Positions 7,587-12,792 of a DNA stretch of 14,474 nucleotides are shown here, piece after piece. This DNA is from an uncultured Clostridia bacterium. Its GTDB lineage: Bacteria > Bacillota > Clostridia > Oscillospirales > CAG-272. Both the position numbers and the translations under genes were made by a program. Below the pieces are notes generated by a model. The model worked only from the letters and a program-made list of their open reading frames with translations. It did no database searches and was not told the origin of the DNA. The stretch lies in the NCBI GenBank assembly GCA_946618395.1, contig CAMOLD010000023.1, positions 1 through 14,474 on the forward strand, given 5' to 3'. Position 1 is the first letter of the stretch, and each line of letters opens with the position of its first letter.

Positions 7587-7642
7587 CCTCTTTGAACGGT
7601 TGCCGCAAAAGCCCGGAATTTTTTTCGGGGCTTGCAACCGTT
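7570..7642 (-). promoter_or_regulatory. Pre-terminator hairpin and competing antiterminator of the attenuator
   Basis: Default fold: AACGGTTGC (7634-7642) pairs with GCAACCGTT (7595-7603). An inner helix of GCCCCGAA with TTCCGGGC has one C-C mismatch, leaving UUGCG bulged on the 3' side. Alternative fold: UCCGGG-CUU-UUGCG (7604-7617) pairs with CGCAACCCGGA (7570-7580), which gives 6+5 bp with a 3-base bulge and consumes the 5' arm of the terminator. The two folds are mutually exclusive. The bulged UUGCG could serve as the point where the alternative pairing begins. Pairing was read by eye; no energies were calculated. Confidence 0.7.
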
Positions 7643-7668
7643 TATCGCACATTTCATTTTTTGAAAAA

Positions 7669-7749
7669 TTATGCGAAAACAGAACACCCCTTTTGAGAAT
7701 AGGCGCTATAAAATCGACCGTTTACCGCATAATAGAAATACGATTTCAT
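7669..7749 (-). CDS. Phe/Tyr-rich leader peptide of the aromatic operon (26 residues)
   Basis: The short frame ATG to TAA is preceded by AAAGGAG with 9 bases of spacing. It begins MKSYFYYAVNGRFYSAYS and ends in CSVFA. Tyr is at 4, 6, 7, 14 and 17; Phe at 5, 13 and 25: eight aromatic residues of 26, with none being Trp. It lies between the operon promoter and the attenuator terminator. Inferred role: when charged tRNA-Tyr or tRNA-Phe is scarce the ribosome stalls on these codons, changing the fold of the downstream RNA so that transcription continues into pheA. The peptide itself probably has no function. The position and amino acid match to the operon product are strong support; mass-spectrometric or reporter evidence is absent. 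I cannot say whether such a leader is already catalogued for this lineage. Confidence 0.82.
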   Translation of the reverse strand: MKSYFYYAVNGRFYSAYSQKGCSVFA

Positions 7750-7771
7750 TGCCTGTTCTCCTTTCGCATAA
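7672..7771 (-). repeat. Competing complementary segments in the leader RNA
   Basis: The leader RNA holds several mutually exclusive complements. TTATGCGAAA (7762-7771, touching the leader ribosome binding site) pairs perfectly with TTTCGCATAA at the end of the leader frame (7669-7678). ATTATGCG over the Tyr6-Ala8 codons (7726-7733) pairs with CGCATAAT at the same end. GAGAACAGGC (7751-7760) pairs 9 of 10 with GCCTATTCTC (7695-7704). GTTTTCGCA (7672-7680) pairs with TGCGATAAAC (7640-7649) with one bulge, which would open the base of the next hairpin. These could link ribosome position to the attenuator; some may be chance. Confidence 0.5.
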
Positions 7772-7784
7772 AAATGTTATACTT

Positions 7785-7813
7785 ATTCTATCATGTTTTT
7801 TTCGGTTTGTCAA
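7785..7813 (-). promoter_or_regulatory. Sigma-A promoter of the aromatic operon
   Basis: On the minus strand TTGACA (7808-7813), a 17-base spacer and TAGAAT (7785-7790) form a near-consensus promoter, with A/T-rich DNA upstream that could act as an UP element. The predicted start is near 7778, giving a leader RNA of about 250 bases before pheA. No other good promoter was seen ahead of pheA. Confidence 0.88.
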
Positions 7814-7839
7814 CAAAAAAAGAAAATTTTTGAAAATAC

Positions 7840-7868
7840 TTGCATTTTTCCGGATTGTATGATATAAT
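7840..7868 (+). promoter_or_regulatory. Sigma-A promoter of the TetR/ABC operon
   Basis: TTGCAT (7840-7845), a 17-base spacer and TATAAT (7863-7868) lie back to back with the aromatic operon promoter; the two -35 boxes are 26 bases apart across an A/T-rich stretch. The predicted start near 7875 falls inside the tandem operators. Confidence 0.85.
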
Positions 7869-7894
7869 AACATCCGTTATATAACAATTGTTAT
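7867..7894 (+). promoter_or_regulatory. Two abutting palindromic operators, ATAAC-N4-GTTAT
   Basis: ATAACATCCGTTAT (7867-7880) is followed without a gap by ATAACAATTGTTAT (7881-7894). Both carry the same 5-bp arms around a 4-base centre, and the second is a perfect 14-base palindrome. They overlap the last two bases of the -10 box and the predicted start, and end 13 bases before the TetR ATG. This is the expected place for autorepression by the TetR protein encoded next; the binding itself is inferred. Confidence 0.75.
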
Positions 7895-7907
7895 TTTGGA
7901 GGAGCTC

Positions 7908-8474
7908 ATGCCGAAAAAACAACAGATTACAAAAGAAATGATTTTGAAAGCGGCGCTGGATGTGATTCGGGAAGGCGGAAGCGAAGCCCTTGGAACGCGC
8001 GCCGTAGCGCGAAAACTGGGCGTTTCCACGCAACCTGTCTGCTCGCAGTTTTCCTCGTTTGGGGAATTGGAACAGGCAACCTACAGCGAGGCGGTCGCGC
8101 TTTACAACCGCAAAACGGAAGAAGCGATGAAAGACTCCGATCGCCCCTACCGCGCCGCCGGAATTGCCTACATTACCTTTGCCCGGGAGGAGCCGCAACT
8201 TTTTCGCTGGTTGTTTTTGCGCGACCGGGTGAAAAACCCGACCGAGGACCCCACGCAACTGGAACCGTTTTTGGCGCTTTTGCAAAAAACGCTGGGGCTT
8301 TCCCACGATGACGCCCTGCTTTTCTATTTGGAAATGTGGACGGTTGTCCACGGGATTGCCACCATGGTTGCAACGTCCTATTTTGACTGGAATGAAGAAA
8401 CAATGTCGCGCGTTCTGACCGATTTTTATTTGGGTCTGCAATCGCGCTATCACAAGGAGGAACCCAAACAATGA
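7908..8474 (+). CDS. TetR/AcrR-family regulator with WHG-type C-terminal domain
   Basis: This 188-residue DNA-binding repressor has its helix-turn-helix at about 27-50 (LGTRAVARKLGVSTQPVCSQF) and a ligand-binding helical domain after it. The C-terminal part holds EMWTVVHGI (142-150), whose W-x3-HG pattern fits the TetR_C_33/WHG subgroup. The ATG at 7908 follows GGAGGAG; the TTG at 7896 would put the ribosome site inside the gene and is rejected. Its stop overlaps the start of the ABC ATPase gene (ATGA), so regulator and transporter form one operon. The tandem palindromes over its promoter suggest that it represses itself and the transporter until a ligand, probably a transporter substrate, binds. 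The ligand cannot be predicted. Both parts of the family call are visible. Confidence 0.9.
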   Translation: MPKKQQITKEMILKAALDVIREGGSEALGTRAVARKLGVSTQPVCSQFSSFGELEQATYSEAVALYNRKTEEAMKDSDRPYRAAGIAYITFAREEPQLFRWLFLRDRVKNPTEDPTQLEPFLALLQKTLGLSHDDALLFYLEMWTVVHGIATMVATSYFDWNEETMSRVLTDFYLGLQSRYHKEEPKQ

Positions 8475-9202
8475 ATGCCATTCAATGCGAACACCTGACC
8501 AAACGATACCCGGCGGTCACGGCGGTGGACGATTTGAACCTTGCGGTGAAGGAAGGCGAGCTGTTTGCGCTTTTGGGCGTGAACGGTGCCGGAAAAACAA
8601 CCACCGTCAAAATGCTCTCCACCCTTTCCAGCCCGACCTCGGGCGACGCGATCCTGCTTGGCAAAAGCATTGTCCATGACCGCGAAGAGGTCAAACGGTT
8701 GATTGCCATTTCCCCGCAGGAGACCGCCGTTGCGCCGAATTTGACCGTTTTTGAGAACCTGCAACTGATTGCCGCCGCCTACGGGTTTGGCAAAAAGGAG
8801 GCAAACGAAAAATCCGAAGCGATTGCCAAACAGTTCGGGCTGGATTCGGTCCGCAACCGCCGCGCCGGAAAGCTATCGGGCGGTTGGCAACGCCGCATCA
8901 GCATTGCCATGGCGCTCATCGGCGACCCGAAAATCCTCTTTTTGGATGAACCCACCCTTGGGTTGGACGTTCTGGCGCGCGCCGAACTTTGGGACATGAT
9001 TCGCGCCCTGAAAGGAACGGTGACCACCATTCTGACCACCCACTATATGGAGGAGGCAGAGATGCTCTCCGACCGCGTTGGCATTATGAAAGAAGGAAAA
9101 CTTTTGGCGGTTGGAACGGTGGAAGAGCTGAAAACGCTGACCGGATGCGAAAAACTGGAAGACGCCTTCGTCTTTTTGATCCGAAAGGGGGCGGCACAAT
9201 GA
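8471..9202 (+). CDS. ABC transporter ATP-binding protein (ABC-2/DrrA type)
   Basis: It is the 243-residue ATPase subunit of an exporter. Visible are Walker A GVNGAGKTT (36-44), Q-loop SPQE (81-84), signature LSGGWQRR (135-142), Walker B ILFLDEPT (155-162, catalytic Glu160), D-loop GLD (164-166) and switch His191 in TTHYMEEAE. The fifth signature position is Trp where Gln is canonical; related exporter ATPases often have Met there, so activity is probably kept. The C-terminal stretch after 205 (IMKEGKLLAVGTVEELK) is typical of drug- or lipid-type exporters. Start and stop overlap its neighbours as ATGA on both sides, so it is translated with the regulator and the permease. Substrate unknown. 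Confidence 0.95.
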   Translation: MNAIQCEHLTKRYPAVTAVDDLNLAVKEGELFALLGVNGAGKTTTVKMLSTLSSPTSGDAILLGKSIVHDREEVKRLIAISPQETAVAPNLTVFENLQLIAAAYGFGKKEANEKSEAIAKQFGLDSVRNRRAGKLSGGWQRRISIAMALIGDPKILFLDEPTLGLDVLARAELWDMIRALKGTVTTILTTHYMEEAEMLSDRVGIMKEGKLLAVGTVEELKTLTGCEKLEDAFVFLIRKGAAQ

Positions 9203-9936
9203 AAACTTATCGTTTTGCGGTGCGGACGGCAAAGGAGATTTTGCGCGATCCGCTCACCCTGTTTTTCGGGATCGGTTTTCCCGCGGTTTTACTCTTGTTG
9301 CTTTCGGCAATCCAGGCAAATGTCCCCAAAGAGGTCGAGCTGTTTGAAATTTCGCATCTTACCCCCGGCGTTGCCTGCTTCGGACTTTCATTTTTAACCT
9401 TGTTTTCTGCCCTTCTGATTGCAAAAGACCGTTCCGGGGCGTTTTTACAGCGGCTTTACGCAACGCCCATGGGCGCGCATTCTTTCATTCTTGGTTACAC
9501 CCTGCCCATCATTCCCATTGCGCTGGCGCAAACGGTGGTTTGCTACCTCCTGGCGCTGATTTTGCGGCTCCCCTTCTCGGCAAATTTGTTCTTGGTTCTG
9601 CTTGCCGTTCTGCCCAACGCGTGGCTTTATATTTCCATGGGGCTTTTGTTCGGCAGTATTTTGACCGACAAGCAAGTAGGCGGTATTTGCGGCGCGCTTT
9701 TGACCAACCTTTCGGCATGGCTCTCGGGCATTTGGTTTGATTTGGCGCTGGTTGGCGGCGTCTTTGAAAAGATTGCCAATCTGTTCCCCTTCGTTCATGC
9801 CGTGGAATTGACGCGCGCCATGCAAGCCGCGGATTTTGCCGGCGCACTCCCGCATTTTCTTTGGGTGCTCGGCTATGACCTTGCCATTACGATTGCCGCC
9901 GTATTCCTGTTTTTGCGGCAAATGAAAAAAAACTGA
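9199..9936 (+). CDS. ABC-2 type transporter permease
   Basis: This 245-residue membrane subunit partners the upstream ATPase. Six hydrophobic segments can be read, at about 19-38, 55-75, 94-122, 128-154, 158-180 and 220-239, with a short hydrophilic loop between the first two. The sequence between segments 2 and 3 (AKDRSGAFLQRLYATPMG, 75-92) matches the conserved cytoplasmic region of ABC-2 permeases (normally RE.GTLERL..TP). The frame is open back to 8989, but that part is out-of-frame shadow of the ATPase gene. The ATG at 9199 overlaps the ATPase stop, has a GGGGG purine run upstream and begins with the expected amphipathic helix. An intrinsic terminator follows 8 bases after the stop. With TetR control this is most simply a drug, lipid or peptide exporter. 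Confidence 0.92.
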   Translation: MKTYRFAVRTAKEILRDPLTLFFGIGFPAVLLLLLSAIQANVPKEVELFEISHLTPGVACFGLSFLTLFSALLIAKDRSGAFLQRLYATPMGAHSFILGYTLPIIPIALAQTVVCYLLALILRLPFSANLFLVLLAVLPNAWLYISMGLLFGSILTDKQVGGICGALLTNLSAWLSGIWFDLALVGGVFEKIANLFPFVHAVELTRAMQAADFAGALPHFLWVLGYDLAITIAAVFLFLRQMKKN

Positions 9937-9944
9937 CTGTTTTT

Positions 9945-9973
9945 GCCGGAAAGGTTGACTTTCCGGCTTTTTT
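9945..9973 (+). terminator. Intrinsic terminator of the TetR/ABC operon
   Basis: GCCGGAAAG (9945-9953), a GTTGA loop and CTTTCCGGC (9959-9967) form a perfect 9-bp stem followed by TTTTTT. It lies 8 bases after the permease stop. The loop and 3' arm also contain the -35 box of the next promoter. Confidence 0.9.
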
Positions 9974-9983
9974 CATTTATAAT
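9955..9983 (+). promoter_or_regulatory. Promoter of the SGNH hydrolase gene, embedded in the terminator
   Basis: TTGACT (9955-9960), a 17-base spacer and TATAAT (9978-9983) give a near-consensus promoter. The -35 box lies in the loop and first bases of the 3' stem of the preceding terminator, and the U-tract lies in the spacer. The predicted start near 9990 leaves a leader of about 32 bases before the ATG. Confidence 0.82.
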
Positions 9984-10021
9984 GAATTTATCACAACGTT
10001 GATGAAGAAGGAGTTTTTGCC

Positions 10022-11119
10022 ATGCAGGAAGTTCATCCCGATCCCAATTTGCGCGTTGACAATGCGATCAACAAGTCCGACGTCCGGCTTTATGACGTTC
10101 GCAAACCGCCGTTTGCGCTTTACGGCTTTTACAACCCGACGACCGAGCCGGTCTTCAAACGTCTGCCCGACGACGTGGCAGAGGCGACCAACAAGGGCGT
10201 TGCCTACCTGTTCCGCAACACGGCGGGTGGCCGCGTGCGTTTTTCTACTGACTCGCCTTACATTGCCATTCACGCCGAGATTCCGGACTATTCCAAAATC
10301 TCGCACATGTCGCTTTTGGGTATTGCCGGATTTGACCTTTACATTGACGACCCGGTAACCGGGATTTCCCGTTACCGCAAAAGCTTTATTCCCCCTTACG
10401 GCGGAATGAAGGAAAAAGACGGATTTGAAGCGGTGTTTGATTTGCCGGATAGCAAAATGCGGAGCTTTACCATTCATTTCCCGCTCTATGCCGATGTGAA
10501 AAACTTGTTCATCGGGCTGAAAGAAGGCTCCAAACTGGAAGCCGGCTGTTCCTACCGCGAAAAACTGCCCATCGTCTATTACGGCAGTTCCATTACCCAG
10601 GGCGCCTGCGCTTCGCACCCCGGAAACGCATACCAAAACATCATCTCGCGCAACCTGCACCTGGATCACATCAACCTGGGCTTTTCGGGTAACGCGCTGG
10701 CAGAGGACGCGATTGTCAATTATATGGCAACACTCCCCATGCTCGCCTTTGTTTCGGACTACGACCACAATGCCGACGACCCCGATTACCTGCGCGAAAG
10801 CAACAAAAAAATGTATCAGACCATTCGGAAAGCGCACCCGGATATTCCCTATATTCTGATTTCGCGCCCGGATTTTGAAGTGGACCTGACAGCTTCCCTT
10901 GCCCGGCGCGACGCGATTTTGGACGTTTGGAAATACGCACGTGAAACCGGCGACAAAAACGTTTGGCTGATTGACGGCGCTTCCATCTTCCGCGGTCGGT
11001 TTGGCGACGCCTGCACGGTGGACGGCGTTCACCCCAACGATTTGGGCTTTGCCCTGTTTGCCGAAAAGCTGGAAGATGAGCTGAAACACATTCTGATCCA
11101 CGATATTTTTGATTTTTGA
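10022..11119 (+). CDS. Two-domain SGNH/GDSL hydrolase (GxDLY + Lipase_GDSL_3 type)
   Basis: This 365-residue probable esterase has an N-terminal beta-rich domain (about 1-175) with the GFDLY signature (103-107). The C-terminal SGNH domain has YYGSSITQGACASHPG (186-201, nucleophile Ser190), LGFSGNA (219-225, oxyanion Gly), DYDHNADD (246-253, Asn250) and DGVHP (334-338, catalytic Asp334/His337). The first block reads GSSIT rather than GDSIT, as is common in this subgroup. No signal peptide is seen, so it should act in the cytoplasm. Characterised SGNH relatives include carbohydrate deacetylases; the substrate here cannot be told. GAAGGAG sits 8 bases before the ATG. It has its own promoter and is followed after 11 bases by rnhA. 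Confidence 0.9.
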   Translation: MQEVHPDPNLRVDNAINKSDVRLYDVRKPPFALYGFYNPTTEPVFKRLPDDVAEATNKGVAYLFRNTAGGRVRFSTDSPYIAIHAEIPDYSKISHMSLLGIAGFDLYIDDPVTGISRYRKSFIPPYGGMKEKDGFEAVFDLPDSKMRSFTIHFPLYADVKNLFIGLKEGSKLEAGCSYREKLPIVYYGSSITQGACASHPGNAYQNIISRNLHLDHINLGFSGNALAEDAIVNYMATLPMLAFVSDYDHNADDPDYLRESNKKMYQTIRKAHPDIPYILISRPDFEVDLTASLARRDAILDVWKYARETGDKNVWLIDGASIFRGRFGDACTVDGVHPNDLGFALFAEKLEDELKHILIHDIFDF

Positions 11120-11130
11120 GAGGAACCGGT

Positions 11131-11574
11131 TTGAAGGAAGTTGAAATTTATACCGACGGCGCCTGCCGGGGCAACCCCGGACCGGGCGGCTGGGGCGCGA
11201 TTCTCGTCTACCGCGGGCGCGAAAAAGAGCTTTCGGGCGGCGAAGCCGAAACCACCAACAACCGCATGGAATTGACCGCCGTCATCCAGGCGCTCTCGGC
11301 GCTCAAAGAGCCTTGCCGCGTAACGCTGACGTCGGATTCCAAATACGTTGTGGACGCGATGGTGCAGGGCTGGGCGCAGAACTGGCGCGCGCACGGCTGG
11401 AAAAAGCCGGATAAGAGCGCGGCGCTGAACCCCGACCTTTGGGAAAAGCTTTTGGAACTTGTTGCCAAACACGAAATTGAATGGGTTTGGGTCAAGGGAC
11501 ACGCCGGACACCCCTACAACGAGCGGTGCGACAAGCTGGCAACGGAATTTGCCGATTCCTTTTTGACAACCTGA
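11131..11574 (+). CDS. rnhA: Ribonuclease HI
   Basis: It cleaves the RNA strand of RNA-DNA hybrids, for primer and R-loop removal. Its 147 residues match bacterial RNase HI. Catalytic residues: Asp9 (YTDGACRGNPGPGGWG, 7-22), Glu47 (TNNRMEL, 42-48), Asp69 (TSDSKYV, 67-73) and Asp134 (NERCDKLA, 130-137), with His124 in the flexible loop KGHAGH. A basic helix region with WRAHGWKK (85-92) corresponds to the handle of the E. coli enzyme. No ATG fits; TTG at 11131 is chosen because AGAGGAA lies about 5 bases upstream and the fold begins directly after it. An upstream TTG at 11116 would overlap the SGNH stop and bury that site. Probably read from the SGNH promoter; a terminator follows. Confidence 0.95.
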   Translation: MKEVEIYTDGACRGNPGPGGWGAILVYRGREKELSGGEAETTNNRMELTAVIQALSALKEPCRVTLTSDSKYVVDAMVQGWAQNWRAHGWKKPDKSAALNPDLWEKLLELVAKHEIEWVWVKGHAGHPYNERCDKLATEFADSFLTT

Positions 11575-11620
11575 CAAAAAACGGGCGTTGCAACCTCTTG
11601 TTGCAACGCCCGTTTTTTTG
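11575..11620. terminator. Bidirectional terminator between rnhA and the acyltransferase gene
   Basis: ACGGGCGTTGCAA (11581-11593) pairs perfectly with TTGCAACGCCCGT (11601-11613) around a 7-base loop. An A-run precedes it and a T-run follows it, so it has a U-tract in either direction. It separates the converging rnhA and PlsC-like genes. Confidence 0.92.
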
Positions 11621-12463
11621 TTATTCCAGGGGGCCGTAATCATCGACCCGCTCGTTATTCTCAAAAATGGGGGGATAGGGGTTCTTTTCGGGGTCGATGC
11701 CGGCAAGTCGGCAAACCGCCGCATGGCAACGCCTGGTCAAATCCTCGATGCGCTCGGAATTGGGAAGCGAGGGGTCAAAAAAGATCGGCTCCCCAATGGT
11801 CAGGGTCAGGCAAGCGGTTTGCCGGAAGATGACGCGGCGGATCCAGTTTGGTTTCCGATAGGAAAACGCCATTGGCAAAACCGGTTTTTCGCAAAGCACG
11901 GCAAAAAAGCCGACGCCGCTTTTGAAGGGGCGAATGGGGGCATAATACTCCCACATACTGCCCTCGGCGCAAACATGGAGCCAGCCGCCGCGCGCCAACT
12001 GCCCCTGAACGGCGCGAACAAACGCAAGCGTTGCGCTCGGATCCCCTTCCGGAATGGGAATGCCGCCCGTCATGCGAATGAGAAATGCGTTCTCACCGCG
12101 CAAATTCCTTGCCCACGCCAAAATGTTTGGGCGGCGGGGAGAAATGGCTTTCATGACGGAAATATAATCCCACATGTGCACATGGTTGGCGCAGGAAACA
12201 ACCCCTTTTTGGAGCAGTTCCTTGTTCTGTTTCAAAATCTTTTTGCCGCGCACGCGCAACCCCAGGCGCACCACGGCAAGCGGAAACACAATGAGCCGCA
12301 ACAGAAGGCGGACCCAGAATTGCTTGAAGCGGAACGCGCGCGAACGGTCGATATAGGGATAGTTCTCATCAAACACCAAGCCGTTATCCTTTTTGACGAC
12401 CAGATAATGTTGGTCGGTGTATTTGGGAAACGGATAGCGCGTTGGTTTGGGGTCAAACATCAT
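11621..12463 (-). CDS. PlsC-like lysophospholipid (1-acylglycerol-3-phosphate) acyltransferase
   Basis: A 280-residue acyltransferase, probably acylating a lysophospholipid or similar acceptor at the membrane. It has the HX4D motif in ANHVHMWDY (92-100, His94/Asp99), a GGIPIP block (133-138), an EGSMW block (167-171) with RPFKSGVG (178-185), and VLPMAF (195-200). A hydrophobic stretch at 51-68 could anchor it. The N-terminal 45 residues (Tyr- and Asp-rich) are longer than in minimal PlsC proteins. The ATG at 12463 overlaps the stop of the preceding small gene (ATGA); no strong ribosome site is visible, so expression may rely on coupling. A second ATG follows at once. Acceptor specificity is not readable, so no symbol is given. 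It ends just inside the bidirectional terminator. Confidence 0.9.
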   Translation of the reverse strand: MMFDPKPTRYPFPKYTDQHYLVVKKDNGLVFDENYPYIDRSRAFRFKQFWVRLLLRLIVFPLAVVRLGLRVRGKKILKQNKELLQKGVVSCANHVHMWDYISVMKAISPRRPNILAWARNLRGENAFLIRMTGGIPIPEGDPSATLAFVRAVQGQLARGGWLHVCAEGSMWEYYAPIRPFKSGVGFFAVLCEKPVLPMAFSYRKPNWIRRVIFRQTACLTLTIGEPIFFDPSLPNSERIEDLTRRCHAAVCRLAGIDPEKNPYPPIFENNERVDDYGPLE

Positions 12464-12624
12464 GCTTTCGTCCGTTTCACGTCCACGGTGATTTCGGGTG
12501 TGCCGTAGGCAGGGTCAAACAATTTGGCAATATGCGATTCATACCATTCCTTAATTTGCGCATCGCTCATTTCGCAAACCTCGCCTTTGGTTTTGATTTG
12601 AATGCGGATGATTTGTTCTTCCAT
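12460..12624 (-). CDS. Small protein of unknown function (54 residues)
   Basis: I do not recognise this protein. The start MEEQIIRIQIKTKG follows AAAGGAG by 8 bases. A basic strand-like N-terminus is followed by an acidic/aromatic helix (AQIKEWYESHIAKLF, 23-37) and a C-terminal strand ending VDVKRTKA, which suggests a small beta-alpha-beta fold. There is no membrane segment or signal peptide; it has one Cys at 17. An upstream in-frame ATG at 12645 is less likely, because it lies only a few bases after the predicted transcription start. The gene overlaps the acyltransferase start by four bases and is first under a strong promoter, so the two products are made together. Real coding is supported by promoter, ribosome site and overlap; function is open. 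Confidence 0.75.
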   Translation of the reverse strand: MEEQIIRIQIKTKGEVCEMSDAQIKEWYESHIAKLFDPAYGTPEITVDVKRTKA

Positions 12625-12658
12625 TGTTTTTCTCCTTTGTTCCATAGAGTTCCCTTTT

Positions 12659-12687
12659 ATTATAGCGAAAAAGAAAGAAAAAGTCAA
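12659..12687 (-). promoter_or_regulatory. Promoter of the small-protein/acyltransferase operon
   Basis: On the minus strand TTGACT (12682-12687), a pyrimidine-rich 17-base spacer and TATAAT (12659-12664) give a near-perfect sigma-A promoter. The predicted start near 12652 supports the start codon at 12624 for the small protein. Confidence 0.87.
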
Positions 12688-12723
12688 CCGGCGGCGGTAT
12701 TTTTGCCATCATTTTTTTGCCTC

Positions 12724-12752
12724 TTGCAAAATTTTGGTTTTTATGATAGAAT
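12724..12752 (+). promoter_or_regulatory. Promoter of the EEP-fold gene
   Basis: TTGCAA (12724-12729), a 17-base spacer and TAGAAT (12747-12752), with TG one base before the -10 box (extended -10), precede the gene. It diverges from the promoter at 12659-12687. The start codon lies about 33 bases after the predicted start. Confidence 0.78.
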
Positions 12753-12792
12753 GAACATGCAATATCCCATTTTACTCTACGCGGAGGAAACT

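Noticed and set aside
723..7696. Long plus-strand open frames opposite the aromatic operon (723-1592, 1606-2532, 2948-3829, 5340-6455, 6488-7696)
   Set aside because: They are shadows of the codon bias of the minus-strand genes. Their translations are rich in Gln, His, Arg and Phe with no known motif, and the opposite strand encodes complete enzymes with all catalytic residues.
7523..7790. T-box riboswitch for Phe or Tyr upstream of pheA
   Set aside because: A T-box would be expected in this lineage, but neither the conserved T-box bulge sequence nor a specifier stem was found; the leader-peptide layout explains the terminator.
8989..9198. Longer N-terminus for the ABC permease
   Set aside because: This stretch is an out-of-frame reading of the ATPase gene; the ATGA overlap at 9199 fits the operon.
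9977..11101. Minus-strand open frame opposite the SGNH hydrolase, and similar ones at 9445-9921, 11029-11724, 12772-13260 and 13384-13896
   Set aside because: They lie opposite well-supported plus-strand genes and have no ribosome site or family motif.
11588..12508. Plus-strand open frame opposite the PlsC-like gene
   Set aside because: It begins within the bidirectional terminator, has no ribosome site, and the minus strand carries the HX4D acyltransferase motifs.
12625..12687. Longer start for the 54-residue protein (12687 or 12645)
   Set aside because: The codon at 12687 lies in the -35 box, and that at 12645 is only a few bases after the predicted transcript start.
12442..12792. Longer N-terminus for the EEP-fold protein
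   Set aside because: It would run through the divergent promoters and the small gene on the other strand; GGAGGAA and the membrane segment fix the start at 12793.
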